This document shows positions 41,910 to 51,126 of a stretch of DNA of 64,000 bases, in pieces (position 1 is the first letter of the stretch; each line of letters begins with the position of its first letter). The notes beneath the pieces are model-generated. The model had not been told where the DNA came from. It worked only from the letters and a program-made list of their open reading frames with translations, and did no database searches. The stretch is from Rikenellaceae bacterium (GTDB lineage: Bacteria > Bacteroidota > Bacteroidia > Bacteroidales > Rikenellaceae). Where the stretch lies: positions 1 through 64,000 of the forward strand of contig JAFTOX010000003.1 of the NCBI GenBank assembly GCA_017463585.1, written 5' to 3'. A program made the position numbers and the translations under genes.

Positions 41910-42305
41910 TTATTTATTGTTGAGATCTTGTTTGATTTGCGAAGAACTGATATCCGGAGTACGCGAGAGATAAACAACCTCGACGCCCTCTTCTTTCAGG
42001 AAGTCAAATTTACCTTCCCAATCGTTGCCCATAACAAATGTATCAATGTTATATTTGTGCATATCTGTTCGTTTCTGATCCCAATTCTCCTCAGGTACTA
42101 CCAAATCCACATATCGAATGGCTTCGAGAATAGCTTTGCGCTGTTCGTATGTGAAGTAACTCTTTTTTTGTTTTTGGTTCCAATTAAACTCGTCAGTAGA
42201 AAGCACCACTACCAAGTAATCGCCTAACTCTTTGGCTCTACGTAACAGATTAATGTGCCCGAAATGCAACAGGTCGAAGGTCCCGTATGTAATAACTCGT
42301 TTCAT
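41910..42305 (-). CDS. tagD: Glycerol-3-phosphate cytidylyltransferase
   Basis: A 131-residue nucleotidyltransferase of normal TagD length. Motifs are YGTFDLLHFGHINLLRRAK (HxGH), and RTPDISSSQIK at the C-terminus. It makes CDP-glycerol from CTP and glycerol 3-phosphate in the cytoplasm, feeding the glycerophosphotransferase just downstream. Glycerol phosphate decorations are known from some Gram-negative capsules as well as from teichoic acids. Confidence 0.95.
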   Translation of the reverse strand: MKRVITYGTFDLLHFGHINLLRRAKELGDYLVVVLSTDEFNWNQKQKKSYFTYEQRKAILEAIRYVDLVVPEENWDQKRTDMHKYNIDTFVMGNDWEGKFDFLKEEGVEVVYLSRTPDISSSQIKQDLNNK

Positions 42306-42321
42306 TAATTTATTTATTTAA

Positions 42322-43437
42322 TTATTTATATAGTTCGATGTATTTGTTTTGCAGATCTACGGCAGATGTCCGTGCATCGTACCCCGCTTTTTTGATTTCG
42401 TCAAGTCGGTCGTAGCGGTTGTAATCCTTTGCTTTATAGATCTCTTCTGCCCAATATTTTGCACCGCGTTCAAGAGGTAAATAAGTAACCAGATCGGTAA
42501 CACTACACTCCTTAGATACTGTCCCATCTGTCGTAAAACATTTTAACCCAGAGATTTGAGCCTCTATAATCGAAAGAGGCAACCCTTCGTAAAGCGACGG
42601 TAGCATAAATATATCAATTGCTTGTTCGTATTCATATACATTAGGCACAACTCCCGCAAAAATCACATCATTGGTTAGCCCTAATGAATTAACCTTCTCG
42701 GTAATCTGCTCTCTTAGTTCTCCATCTCCAATAAGTAGTAGCTTGGAATGAGGGAGCAATTGATTAAACTCATTAAAGATGTCAATTGCAAATAGATGGT
42801 TTTTTTGTATGTTAAATCTGGCTGCTACACCTATGACTATACTTTGGTCATCTATTGCGAGTTTATTTCTAAATACTTGCCTAATATGTGGGTTGAAAGA
42901 AAATTTATCACCTTCAATGACATTGCGCATTATCGTAACTATATGTTTTGTCGGAAAGTTTTGACCATATAACCATTCTGCAGCTTTAACTCCACAAGCA
43001 AAATAATGTGTAGCGACTTTCTTTAATGGTACTTTCAGAAAATCTCTAATGACACCTTTTAGTCCATATTCTGATTGTGTATTATGCGAATGACATATTC
43101 TTACCGGTATATTATGTCTTTTGGCGATGTATAGAGGGAAAACGCTTTTTGATGAGGTATGAGAGTGAACAATTCTGTATTCCGGGTGTATCTTAAAAAA
43201 GTGATCAACACCTTTAAGATAGGGTATAGGATTGCTCATAGTCAACCTCGGAACACGATGAACAATTCCGCCCAGCGATATGATTTCATCCTCAAACGCA
43301 CATTTATTAGGATCGGTCAATAAGAAATCAAATTGTATGCGCTCTCGATCAATATGACGATAATAATTCATAATGGCATTCTCGGTGCCACCTCGATTCA
43401 TTGTGTGAAGAATATGAAGGACTCGTATCTGCGCCAT
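42322..43437 (-). CDS. GT4-family glycosyltransferase
   Basis: A 371-residue GT-B enzyme. VLHILHTMNRGGTENAIMNYYRH opens the acceptor domain, and GVAARFNIQKNHLFAIDIF and LPSLYEGLPLSIIEAQISGLKCF hold the donor-binding EX7E motif. It probably adds an internal sugar of the repeat unit, of unknown identity. It ends 16 bases before tagD. Confidence 0.9.
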   Translation of the reverse strand: MAQIRVLHILHTMNRGGTENAIMNYYRHIDRERIQFDFLLTDPNKCAFEDEIISLGGIVHRVPRLTMSNPIPYLKGVDHFFKIHPEYRIVHSHTSSKSVFPLYIAKRHNIPVRICHSHNTQSEYGLKGVIRDFLKVPLKKVATHYFACGVKAAEWLYGQNFPTKHIVTIMRNVIEGDKFSFNPHIRQVFRNKLAIDDQSIVIGVAARFNIQKNHLFAIDIFNEFNQLLPHSKLLLIGDGELREQITEKVNSLGLTNDVIFAGVVPNVYEYEQAIDIFMLPSLYEGLPLSIIEAQISGLKCFTTDGTVSKECSVTDLVTYLPLERGAKYWAEEIYKAKDYNRYDRLDEIKKAGYDARTSAVDLQNKYIELYK

Positions 43438-43440
43438 ATT

Positions 43441-44340
43441 TTAGATCTTCATCAGTTTGTTTTGATTTACCTTATATTTTGTATAAAAATACAAAACTAC
43501 GCCAAACGGAATAGCCACTACTGACATAAGCGGCAGTGGTGATTCTGAAATAAATTTCCAATTTTTACAACGAATAGAGCTAGATACATAATGAATACAA
43601 GTCTTAAACCGTGTTTTGAATGACTTGTAATATTTCATATGTATTTTGCGTAAATGGGCAAAGCCTTTGGGATTTGTCCAATATTGACGATACATACCCA
43701 TACTTGAACCATCAGGTTGGTAATCAACAATAACCAATGGTTCATTAAGGGTCAATAACTTATACTCCTGATCGGCAAGTAGATATCTATAACCAAGGCT
43801 AAAATATCGCTCCCCTTCAAATATAGGATACTCAGGATAACTATTAATAACCTCGGTGCGATAGACTAATTTTTTGTCGCCCGAACCACCTGCTGCGTAA
43901 TATCCCGAAAGAGTTGTTTCGGTTAATCCTTCGGGAAAGGCTTTGCCGATAATTTGTTTATGCTGATCATCAATATCCAAACCCACTAAACCCGCATATC
44001 TGTCCGATCCGTGAACTTTCCAAAATGTGATAATTTTTTCTACGGCATCGTCTGGCATATAGTCGTCCGAGTCGATGCAGGTGTTGAGCTCGGTTGTAAT
44101 ATTGCGATATGCAGTATTATGGGCACCGTGCATACCTTGATTTTGTTGATATATATAACGGATTGGAATGATACTCTCTGCAATCCAACCTTCAACTAAT
44201 TCGCGTGTATTGTCTTGCGATCCATCATCTATAATCAGCCACTCAAAATCTTTGCAGGTTTGTCGGCAAAGACTTTCATAAGTTCGTCCGATCGTATGAG
44301 CACGATTATATGCCGGAGTGAAAATAGTAAGTGTTGCCAT
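43441..44340 (-). CDS. GT2-family glycosyltransferase
   Basis: A 299-residue GT-A enzyme: TIFTPAYNRAHTIGRTYESL, WLIIDDGSQDNT, and TCIDSDDYMPDDAVE with the metal-binding Asp cluster. The C-terminus has a hydrophobic segment (LPLMSVVAIPFGVVLYFYTKY) that may anchor it in the membrane. The ATG at 44340, rather than one nine codons upstream, removes an overlap with the polymerase gene and starts at the beta strand. Confidence 0.88.
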   Translation of the reverse strand: MATLTIFTPAYNRAHTIGRTYESLCRQTCKDFEWLIIDDGSQDNTRELVEGWIAESIIPIRYIYQQNQGMHGAHNTAYRNITTELNTCIDSDDYMPDDAVEKIITFWKVHGSDRYAGLVGLDIDDQHKQIIGKAFPEGLTETTLSGYYAAGGSGDKKLVYRTEVINSYPEYPIFEGERYFSLGYRYLLADQEYKLLTLNEPLVIVDYQPDGSSMGMYRQYWTNPKGFAHLRKIHMKYYKSFKTRFKTCIHYVSSSIRCKNWKFISESPLPLMSVVAIPFGVVLYFYTKYKVNQNKLMKI

Positions 44341-44342
44341 TT

Positions 44343-45461
44343 TTAACGGTATTTGCCAATAATCCACATAAAATATGTAAAGCCTAAATTAGCAAGCATA
44401 ATCCAATTAAGGTTTTCGCCTTGTCTTCGCCAGATAGGTAACTTTAACAGCGGATATGCTAATAGCATAGGATATATAAACCAAGACAAATAAGCAAATC
44501 TATTAGAGAATGATGAACGAATCAGCATAACCCAAAAAGAATTGCATAAAATGTATGTATTCAGTAGCATTACATATGTTTTGTTGCTTACTTGTTTTTT
44601 TATAACAACATACCAGCCTAAAACGATTGGCATTACGCTATAAAGCAAGAAGTCCCAGCGGAAACCTGTATTACTGAATGATTCGTCGTATTCATCACTT
44701 GTGATGTAGCTATTTAATCGGTCATCAAATCCAAGTCCAGCGAAGAATGTTTCAAGCCAATCACCTACTGTCAAACTAAGAAAAATTGATAATACCCAAA
44801 ACGCAACCGTTAGTCGTAAATTGTTTTTGAACTTTGGTAGAATAAATGCTGAAACGACCATCATTAATATTGGCAAAGCCATCGAATGATGAATGTTATA
44901 AGCGCAGAAACACAGGATTGCAGCTTTGATTTTATCACTTTTAGATCCTAATATATATGAGAATGCTACAAGCATTATAGAACAAGCCAAACCATTTCGA
45001 ATACCGTTAATGCCAAAAGAGTAGTAGGAGAATGCAACAAGGTTCATTAATAGTGCTACCCATACATTGTTTCTCATTAATCTTTTGCAGGCCCATAATG
45101 TACACCCGATGTATCCAAATTCTACAATAAAGAAAAACATATTAACACTGAAAAGGCTTGCTGATTTATTCATAAACCAGTAGAACAACCAGTCCGAGTT
45201 CTCATAGTCAAGTGTAAATAGGCCATACTGCATATTGCTATATGTGCGGGCATAGTTTACCGTGTCGCCGAAATGGTAAGAAACGGGTCTCAATCCTAAG
45301 AATAATATAAGGATTATACTCAGCACTAATGCCGCCTTATAGTTGTCGCGTCCTCGATAAATGGCCTGGAAAGACAAGTTCTGATGTGAGAGTACATACA
45401 GAATTGTCAATATAAATAGTAGATTGATATATACAGCTTGGTATAAACTAGCAGGTATCAT
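44343..45461 (-). CDS. EpsG-family polysaccharide polymerase (Wzy)
   Basis: A 372-residue membrane protein with about ten hydrophobic segments. Typical of EpsG are YFGDTVNYARTY-like sequence after the second helix (here YHFGDTVNYARTYS), FYWFMN, SFGINGIRNGLACSIMLVAF and YNIHHSMALPILMMV. It would polymerise repeat units at the periplasmic face of the inner membrane. It is the only polymerase candidate in the locus. Confidence 0.88.
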   Translation of the reverse strand: MIPASLYQAVYINLLFILTILYVLSHQNLSFQAIYRGRDNYKAALVLSIILILFLGLRPVSYHFGDTVNYARTYSNMQYGLFTLDYENSDWLFYWFMNKSASLFSVNMFFFIVEFGYIGCTLWACKRLMRNNVWVALLMNLVAFSYYSFGINGIRNGLACSIMLVAFSYILGSKSDKIKAAILCFCAYNIHHSMALPILMMVVSAFILPKFKNNLRLTVAFWVLSIFLSLTVGDWLETFFAGLGFDDRLNSYITSDEYDESFSNTGFRWDFLLYSVMPIVLGWYVVIKKQVSNKTYVMLLNTYILCNSFWVMLIRSSFSNRFAYLSWFIYPMLLAYPLLKLPIWRRQGENLNWIMLANLGFTYFMWIIGKYR

Positions 45462-45471
45462 TCTCGTGTTG

Positions 45472-46215
45472 TTATTTTATGAGTTTGCGTAATTTGCTGG
45501 TGAAGTTTACTCCGAAAATGCGGTGAAGCATACGTGCTACCCATTGGCGTGCGGGGTTTACCTTCATCCACGTTTTTGAAAACCAATGTATGGTATAAGT
45601 GTCGGACGTTTTATTGAGTCGCCCAGTTGCGTCATCAAAGGGGTTGAAATATCGTTGAGGGTAGATATATATTCCAGCAACATCTTGAATCCCTTTTCGG
45701 TTTTCCAGCCCAAACGATTTAAGAATATCAGTAGTCAATCTTACGACTGCATACGTGGTGTTGTATGAGCCATCTTCATTCAAAAAGTGATGTGTTGCAT
45801 ATTTCTCCAAAATAGCCTCATATACTTTATGCTTGGCTTCTACTGCAAGACCTAATCCTGGAGCTACTGCGATGTCGCCATAGTGAGGGTCTTGTCCGTC
45901 AATCTCACACCCCATAAATGCCCCACGCTCAATAATCTCGTCCAGAGGACGAATCACCTCTACGTCAGTGTCGAAATAGACTCCTCCGTAATGATATAAA
46001 ATCCAAAAACGAGCATAGTCGCTCACAAAAGCATATTTCTTTGCTTCGTAAGCCTCTTTCGTGTATGGGATAATATTGACGTCGAAGTTCGATTCGTTCC
46101 ACTCCATGATCTCGTAGTCGGGCATATATTTTCTCCACGAGTCAATGCACTTGATGGCAAACTCAGGCAGCGGATTCCCTCCGAACCAACAATAGTGAAT
46201 AACTTTTGGGATCAT
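45472..46215 (-). CDS. GT32-like (OCH1-type) glycosyltransferase
   Basis: A 247-residue GT-A enzyme with IPKVIHYCWFGGNPLPEFAIKCIDSW at the N-terminus and FVSDYARFWILYHYGGVYFDTDVEVI, where DTD is the metal- and nucleotide-binding DXD motif. This is the sugar-binding region containing DXD family, common in capsule loci. The donor is unknown. It starts with a 4-base overlap on the GT4 gene. Confidence 0.9.
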   Translation of the reverse strand: MIPKVIHYCWFGGNPLPEFAIKCIDSWRKYMPDYEIMEWNESNFDVNIIPYTKEAYEAKKYAFVSDYARFWILYHYGGVYFDTDVEVIRPLDEIIERGAFMGCEIDGQDPHYGDIAVAPGLGLAVEAKHKVYEAILEKYATHHFLNEDGSYNTTYAVVRLTTDILKSFGLENRKGIQDVAGIYIYPQRYFNPFDDATGRLNKTSDTYTIHWFSKTWMKVNPARQWVARMLHRIFGVNFTSKLRKLIK

Positions 46216-47423
46216 ATAAACTTATAAATTTTTTCAACCTCTTGTTCATTTCCATAGTCGTGAGTACGAAGATGTTCGACGATTCGACTCTGCAACTCTT
46301 TGTCGTCAATTAGTGTCTTTATGCCTTCGGCGCACGCTCGATTGTCCATCGGAACAATCACACCATCGACTCTGTTCTCAATTTGACTTGATGCAGTGGG
46401 GTAGTTTGTAACCACAACGGGTTTGCATAACATTTGAGCCTCACGCACCGTTACCGATTTGCCCTCATAACGCGACGGCTGAACATAGATGTCGCACGCT
46501 TTGATATAAGGATAGGGGTTCGATCGCTTGCCGAGAATAATCACGTGATCACCCATTCCTGCCTCTGCGATCTTCTCGCGAATCAACGGCTCATCTCCAC
46601 CGAATCCAATGATATACCACCGCACATTAAGCCCCATCTCAATCAAGTGCTTGCATATAAATGGCAGATTGTCATAGTTTTTGGCAGTGCAGAATCGCCC
46701 AACTGACAACAGATTAATTACCCCATCTTCGCGCACGATATCCTCAGCCGAGCCGTCAGCTCGTTTTTGCACAAATGTGGGCGATAAGATGTTCTCGATC
46801 TCAATCACTTTCGATTTCAGTTCAGGAAACACAGATGTAAAGGCTTCGGTTGCCGCCTCCGAAATTGATGCAATATGATCGAATCCGCTCCAATATGGCA
46901 ACTCTAAACGTTTGTTAATGTGTATTTTGGTGTAGTCAGTATGTATCCACGCAATCTTTTTCTTAGCACGAACCTTATCAAGACAGATGTTGTGAGGGTT
47001 GAGGAAGCTTATCGCCAAATCGTACTCCTTGCCATTTATTTTAGGCAGGAATGGGGTGGTGCAATTTGCCACATATTGAAAAATCGACGCATCTTCACCA
47101 GTGATGGCGTGCGTACGACGATATATGCGATGACGGATCTTAGCCAATAGTCGAGCTGCAACAATGTCAACGTGTCCCTCGCGAAGAACATCTTTCATCG
47201 GGCGTTCGAGAGTGGAATATTTCGGATTCTCAGGCAATAGATTCACTCCGTCGGGAATTAGTTGCATCAATTCGCCTTGGTGGCTATATATGAACAGATC
47301 GACATCATGTTTGTTTTTGTCGATAGCGTTCAATAGCCCAATCAGCGAGATCTCCGCCCCGCCAATTTCAAGGTAGTGAATCAGTATCAGTATGCGAGGT
47401 TTTGTTATATCAGCAATCGACAT
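46212..47423 (-). CDS. GT4-family glycosyltransferase
   Basis: A 403-residue GT-B enzyme: RILILIHYLEIGGAEISLIGLLNAI, KKIAWIHTDYTKIH, LLSVGRFCTAKNYDNLPF, and YVQPSRYEGKSVTVREAQMLCKPVVVTNYPTA with the donor-binding EX7E motif. Donor and acceptor are unknown. It lies 19 bases after the FkbH-like gene and overlaps the following GT32-like gene by 4 bases. Confidence 0.9.
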   Translation of the reverse strand: MSIADITKPRILILIHYLEIGGAEISLIGLLNAIDKNKHDVDLFIYSHQGELMQLIPDGVNLLPENPKYSTLERPMKDVLREGHVDIVAARLLAKIRHRIYRRTHAITGEDASIFQYVANCTTPFLPKINGKEYDLAISFLNPHNICLDKVRAKKKIAWIHTDYTKIHINKRLELPYWSGFDHIASISEAATEAFTSVFPELKSKVIEIENILSPTFVQKRADGSAEDIVREDGVINLLSVGRFCTAKNYDNLPFICKHLIEMGLNVRWYIIGFGGDEPLIREKIAEAGMGDHVIILGKRSNPYPYIKACDIYVQPSRYEGKSVTVREAQMLCKPVVVTNYPTASSQIENRVDGVIVPMDNRACAEGIKTLIDDKELQSRIVEHLRTHDYGNEQEVEKIYKFI

Positions 47424-47442
47424 AATAATTGCTAGAAATTAA

Positions 47443-49308
47443 TCATCTTCGAAAAATAAAGTTGCGTATTGATGACAAATATTTATAGAATTTGGTTTGG
47501 TAAAATCCAGTACTGCCAATTATGTCTTTGATAGTTTTATATTGAAGATAGAATTTACTTTTCTGATTAAGTTTAGAACCTGATAGTTGGAAAATATATT
47601 CATTAGCCTTGGTGGCAACTTCAAAATATATTCTTCTTTTGAAATGGTTGATGTTATCGGTAAAATCGCTTTGGTCTCGTATGTAGTCATTTAGATCTAT
47701 GATAAGAATGCGACTATCAAACTTTGCGTACTCCCTGATAAGGTCATTGATTTTTTTATACGTTGAATGCCTTCCATCATAATTCTTCTGACTGTTTTTT
47801 TTATATGGAGTTTCACTTCCAAGTAATAGACAAACTTTCGCTTTGGGATTAATTTTCTGTAATAGTGTTTTTATATTTTCTAATATTGCTTCAGGTGAGA
47901 GAGGACCTATATATTCATATTTATTGCTAAAATCTTCTAACCATTCATAGGTGAAATCATTATCTGCAGTAAAAATCGAACCATTAACATAAAGATCCCA
48001 GTTATTTTTATCAGTAAGTGGATAGATATATTCACCCCATGCAATCTTTATACCTGTTTTCTTATTTTTGTAAATGCCTAAGTTTGGCTCTGTCATTGTT
48101 TGCAATATTATTAATGATACATCATTGTCATATATTGCTGAGTCGTATAGGAATATGTCATTAAAAATACAATCCTTTATGAGCATTTCGGAGTCATTTT
48201 CTGACAGAGATGACCATGTGAGATAGTTGATAGAATGGTTGTGGTGCTCAATATTATTGCCTTTAGATCCGATGTATGTGAACTCCTCAATTATCTGATC
48301 AGTTTGAAGGTATTCAGCCATCTGTTTGAGGTCACAGGCTCCTTTAAATACGATCTTCCCAGTTGCCATATTTTTATCTTTTCTTTGCCTATCAGAGATG
48401 CAATTGCTTTCATATTCAGTAATCCATGATGGAGCATCATCGAGAGTTATCTGAGAAATGACATCCCCAACAATTTTGAGTTGAGGATAGCCAAGTCTCG
48501 CATATACATACTGCTCTACTCCTTGACCTATGACTCGGCAAGAAAATAAAAAGTGTAGTAATTTGTTGTCTTTAATAGCATAGAAACCAACAACCCCGTA
48601 GTCTCCATATTTATCTTTTACAGTAATGTATCCAGATTGAACAGATTGGTCTGAACAAATGTCTATTATTTCCTCTTTTGACGAACGAACTTTTGTATAA
48701 TTCAGTTGGTTTGTTCTATTGACTAGCTCATAGATACGTTCAATTTGATTTAAATAGTCAGAATGAAATCCAATTTGTATATTTGAATCATATAGGAATT
48801 CAATATTATCACTAGCCTTCTCTTTGGCCTCCTGTTTTTGCTCTAATATTTTGTAGTTGTTTAGCCTTTTATGCTCCGTGTCATTTATAGGTAAAGTGTG
48901 AACGAGTTTAATTAATGCGGGAATCTCTTCTGGTCCCATTACCATTAATTGGGGCTCATAAAATAATGCTTCATTAAGATTTAGAATATTATCATCTATA
49001 AAAAGGCAATTCTGTGGACGCAATCCCATGTCTTTAATCAACTTGCTGATTCTTTGACCTTTGGGTGACCAGTCAATTGAACGGAATACGAAATAATCTA
49101 ATATGTCCAGTTCGGCTAGTTGGGTTTCTGTCACTTCTTTATCATTTTTTGAACAGATAGAATTTACAATGCCTCTGTCGGTAAGTATTTTTATGAAATC
49201 TATATGTTGGTTAATAGGAGTAATACCCCCCTCGCTTAATGTTCCTTTCCAGAAGGTATCATCGAGATCCCAAATTACAAGTTTTATTTTTGAAAAATTG
49301 ATGTTCAT
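47443..49308 (-). CDS. FkbH-like HAD-IIIC phosphatase with extra C-terminal domain
   Basis: A 621-residue protein. Residues 5-160 are a HAD-IIIC domain (KLVIWDLDDTFWKGTL with Asp14 and Asp16, SICSKND, CLFIDDN). Residues 170-310 are a GNAT-like FkbH part (NRTNQLNYT, YGDYGVVGFYA). Residues 320-621 include an SGNH-like segment (VCLLLGSETPYKKN, DGRHSTYKKINDLIREY). FkbH proteins form glyceryl or lactyl thioesters from glycolytic intermediates. In polysaccharide loci they supply such groups. No acyl carrier protein gene is seen here. Very A+T-rich. Confidence 0.85.
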   Translation of the reverse strand: MNINFSKIKLVIWDLDDTFWKGTLSEGGITPINQHIDFIKILTDRGIVNSICSKNDKEVTETQLAELDILDYFVFRSIDWSPKGQRISKLIKDMGLRPQNCLFIDDNILNLNEALFYEPQLMVMGPEEIPALIKLVHTLPINDTEHKRLNNYKILEQKQEAKEKASDNIEFLYDSNIQIGFHSDYLNQIERIYELVNRTNQLNYTKVRSSKEEIIDICSDQSVQSGYITVKDKYGDYGVVGFYAIKDNKLLHFLFSCRVIGQGVEQYVYARLGYPQLKIVGDVISQITLDDAPSWITEYESNCISDRQRKDKNMATGKIVFKGACDLKQMAEYLQTDQIIEEFTYIGSKGNNIEHHNHSINYLTWSSLSENDSEMLIKDCIFNDIFLYDSAIYDNDVSLIILQTMTEPNLGIYKNKKTGIKIAWGEYIYPLTDKNNWDLYVNGSIFTADNDFTYEWLEDFSNKYEYIGPLSPEAILENIKTLLQKINPKAKVCLLLGSETPYKKNSQKNYDGRHSTYKKINDLIREYAKFDSRILIIDLNDYIRDQSDFTDNINHFKRRIYFEVATKANEYIFQLSGSKLNQKSKFYLQYKTIKDIIGSTGFYQTKFYKYLSSIRNFIFRR

Positions 49309-50186
49309 ATTGTAGTCTGAGCTGAGAATATTTTACCACAAAATGTGTGTTGATTTTCTTTTTCAAATTTATAATTCTTTTTCCAACTATTTTTGAAAAA
49401 AGATGTTGTTTCACATATTTTTTCCCATTGTTCTTCTGAGTATATTTCTTCTCCTTCTTCAGATGATAAAAAATATGTATGGGGATTGTTGATTGGTAAA
49501 TTATTAATTTCAGATGAAAATATGGAATTCCTAAGAGTAAATATTTTGATTACATAATCTATAAGAAAATAGTTTATTAATGAATCATGTTTTGTCCAAT
49601 AATGAATTAGGTAATCATATATGAATTTTGGCATAGGATGTAAATGAGGTATATACCATAAAAAGCCACTCCAATTATTTTGAGAAACATATACATTACT
49701 ATATTTATTTTTTATAGTAAATAAAGAATTAAGATGTGGAATTTCTTTGTTTACATAAATAGTCGCATCTAACCACCAACCTCCATATTCTTTTAGTAAA
49801 GCGAATCTAAGTATATCCGAGAAATGGGTTATTGTTATCTGTCCTTTTGCTAGTTTTTGTTCAATATGGGGAGGGATGGCTACATATTGCTTGTAGTTGT
49901 GGATATTTAACAATACAACCTCATTGTTTCCCTTGTTTTTAACAATGGAGTTATAGCATTGCTTTACAATTGGAGGCATTTTTTCTTTTCCTTGTGCCCA
50001 AAATATCCAAATTTTATTGCATTGTTGTAATTGGGTGGGATAAGTATAATTCTCTGATTTCAGAATTTTACTATCGCGTTTGATGTATCTTAAATTTATT
50101 TGTTGAAGGGAGAAGTATTTACTTTGTAATCCCAATTTATATAAAACGCGATATATGAAAAAGTCTATGTAATAAAAAATATCCAT
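49305..50186 (-). CDS. Capsular polysaccharide GT32-like glycosyltransferase
   Basis: A 293-residue GT-A enzyme of the Caps_synth type. KIWIFWAQGKEKMPPIVKQCYNSI and HFSDILRFALLKEYGGWWLDATIYV hold the substrate-binding region, with DAT in place of the usual DXD, so the last Asp is replaced by Thr. The donor is unknown. It overlaps the upstream GT2 gene by 50 bases, an unusually long overlap for this locus, and the next ATG lies far downstream. Confidence 0.83.
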   Translation of the reverse strand: MDIFYYIDFFIYRVLYKLGLQSKYFSLQQINLRYIKRDSKILKSENYTYPTQLQQCNKIWIFWAQGKEKMPPIVKQCYNSIVKNKGNNEVVLLNIHNYKQYVAIPPHIEQKLAKGQITITHFSDILRFALLKEYGGWWLDATIYVNKEIPHLNSLFTIKNKYSNVYVSQNNWSGFLWYIPHLHPMPKFIYDYLIHYWTKHDSLINYFLIDYVIKIFTLRNSIFSSEINNLPINNPHTYFLSSEEGEEIYSEEQWEKICETTSFFKNSWKKNYKFEKENQHTFCGKIFSAQTTI

Positions 50187-51126
50187 AAAATAAGATATAA
50201 CATTTGTTTAATATACCCCATTTAATCCATTGGGAACAAGGGTATAAGTTCTCATAATCTTTTAAATCTTCTATTTCTGGGATGGATTTTATAAACTTTA
50301 AATAGTTTATATTGGCATTAATAAGTTTGGGATATCGAAAAATTCCATCATGAATGATTTCCCATAATCTACGAAAGAGAAGAACTTTTGAATAGTGTAC
50401 CCATATTCCATTTTTTATATAAAATTTTTTTTGAATCAACCATTGTTTATAGTCTTGTTCGAATTGATTTTCTCGTATTTGGGTTGATAATGAATTAGTG
50501 GTTTGAATACGATAATGATAGTTATTGGATTGAATGGTAGTAATATTGTTTACATGTTCCAAATAATGGAAGTTAAACTCAAGGTCTTCTCCTAAAGAAG
50601 TTCCTGTTGGGAATTTAATATGATATTTATTTATAATTGATGTCTTATACAATTTAGCGCAAGGGCCAAAGATTAAAAATTTTTCATTTAAGTCAACTAA
50701 ATATCTGACTCCTTCGTTATTTAATTTGAATGTGTGATTTTGGCTTGGTTCGTAAATTGACTCTATGTTTTTAGAGTGATGTCTTATTACTCCTGATACA
50801 ATCAAATCACTTTGGAAAGTATCTGTCATATCTTTCAAATAATTGGGACTTACCCAGTCATCACTATCAATGAATACAATATATTCTCCTCTACTTTCTT
50901 TTATTCCACGATTTCTGGCAGCAGATACTCCTTGATTAATTTGATGAATAATGCGGAATCTTGAATCAATTTTCCCCCATTTGTCACATATCTCTCCGCT
51001 ATTATCTTTTGAACCATCATCGATAAGAATACATTCCCAATCATTATATGTTTGATTTATTACCGACTCAAGACATTGTTCCAAATAATGAGCTACGTTA
51101 TAGACTGGTATTATAATGGAAATCAT
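50137..51126 (-). CDS. GT2-family glycosyltransferase
   Basis: A 329-residue GT-A enzyme. ISIIIPVYNVAHYLEQCLESVINQ, CILIDDGSKDNSGEICDKW and YIVFIDSDDWV (DXD) are intact. The C-terminal region is Trp/Tyr-rich and partly hydrophobic. Donor unknown. Its start overlaps the GT4 gene upstream by 4 bases. Strongly A+T-rich. Confidence 0.9.
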   Translation of the reverse strand: MISIIIPVYNVAHYLEQCLESVINQTYNDWECILIDDGSKDNSGEICDKWGKIDSRFRIIHQINQGVSAARNRGIKESRGEYIVFIDSDDWVSPNYLKDMTDTFQSDLIVSGVIRHHSKNIESIYEPSQNHTFKLNNEGVRYLVDLNEKFLIFGPCAKLYKTSIINKYHIKFPTGTSLGEDLEFNFHYLEHVNNITTIQSNNYHYRIQTTNSLSTQIRENQFEQDYKQWLIQKKFYIKNGIWVHYSKVLLFRRLWEIIHDGIFRYPKLINANINYLKFIKSIPEIEDLKDYENLYPCSQWIKWGILNKCYILFYGYFLLHRLFHISRFI

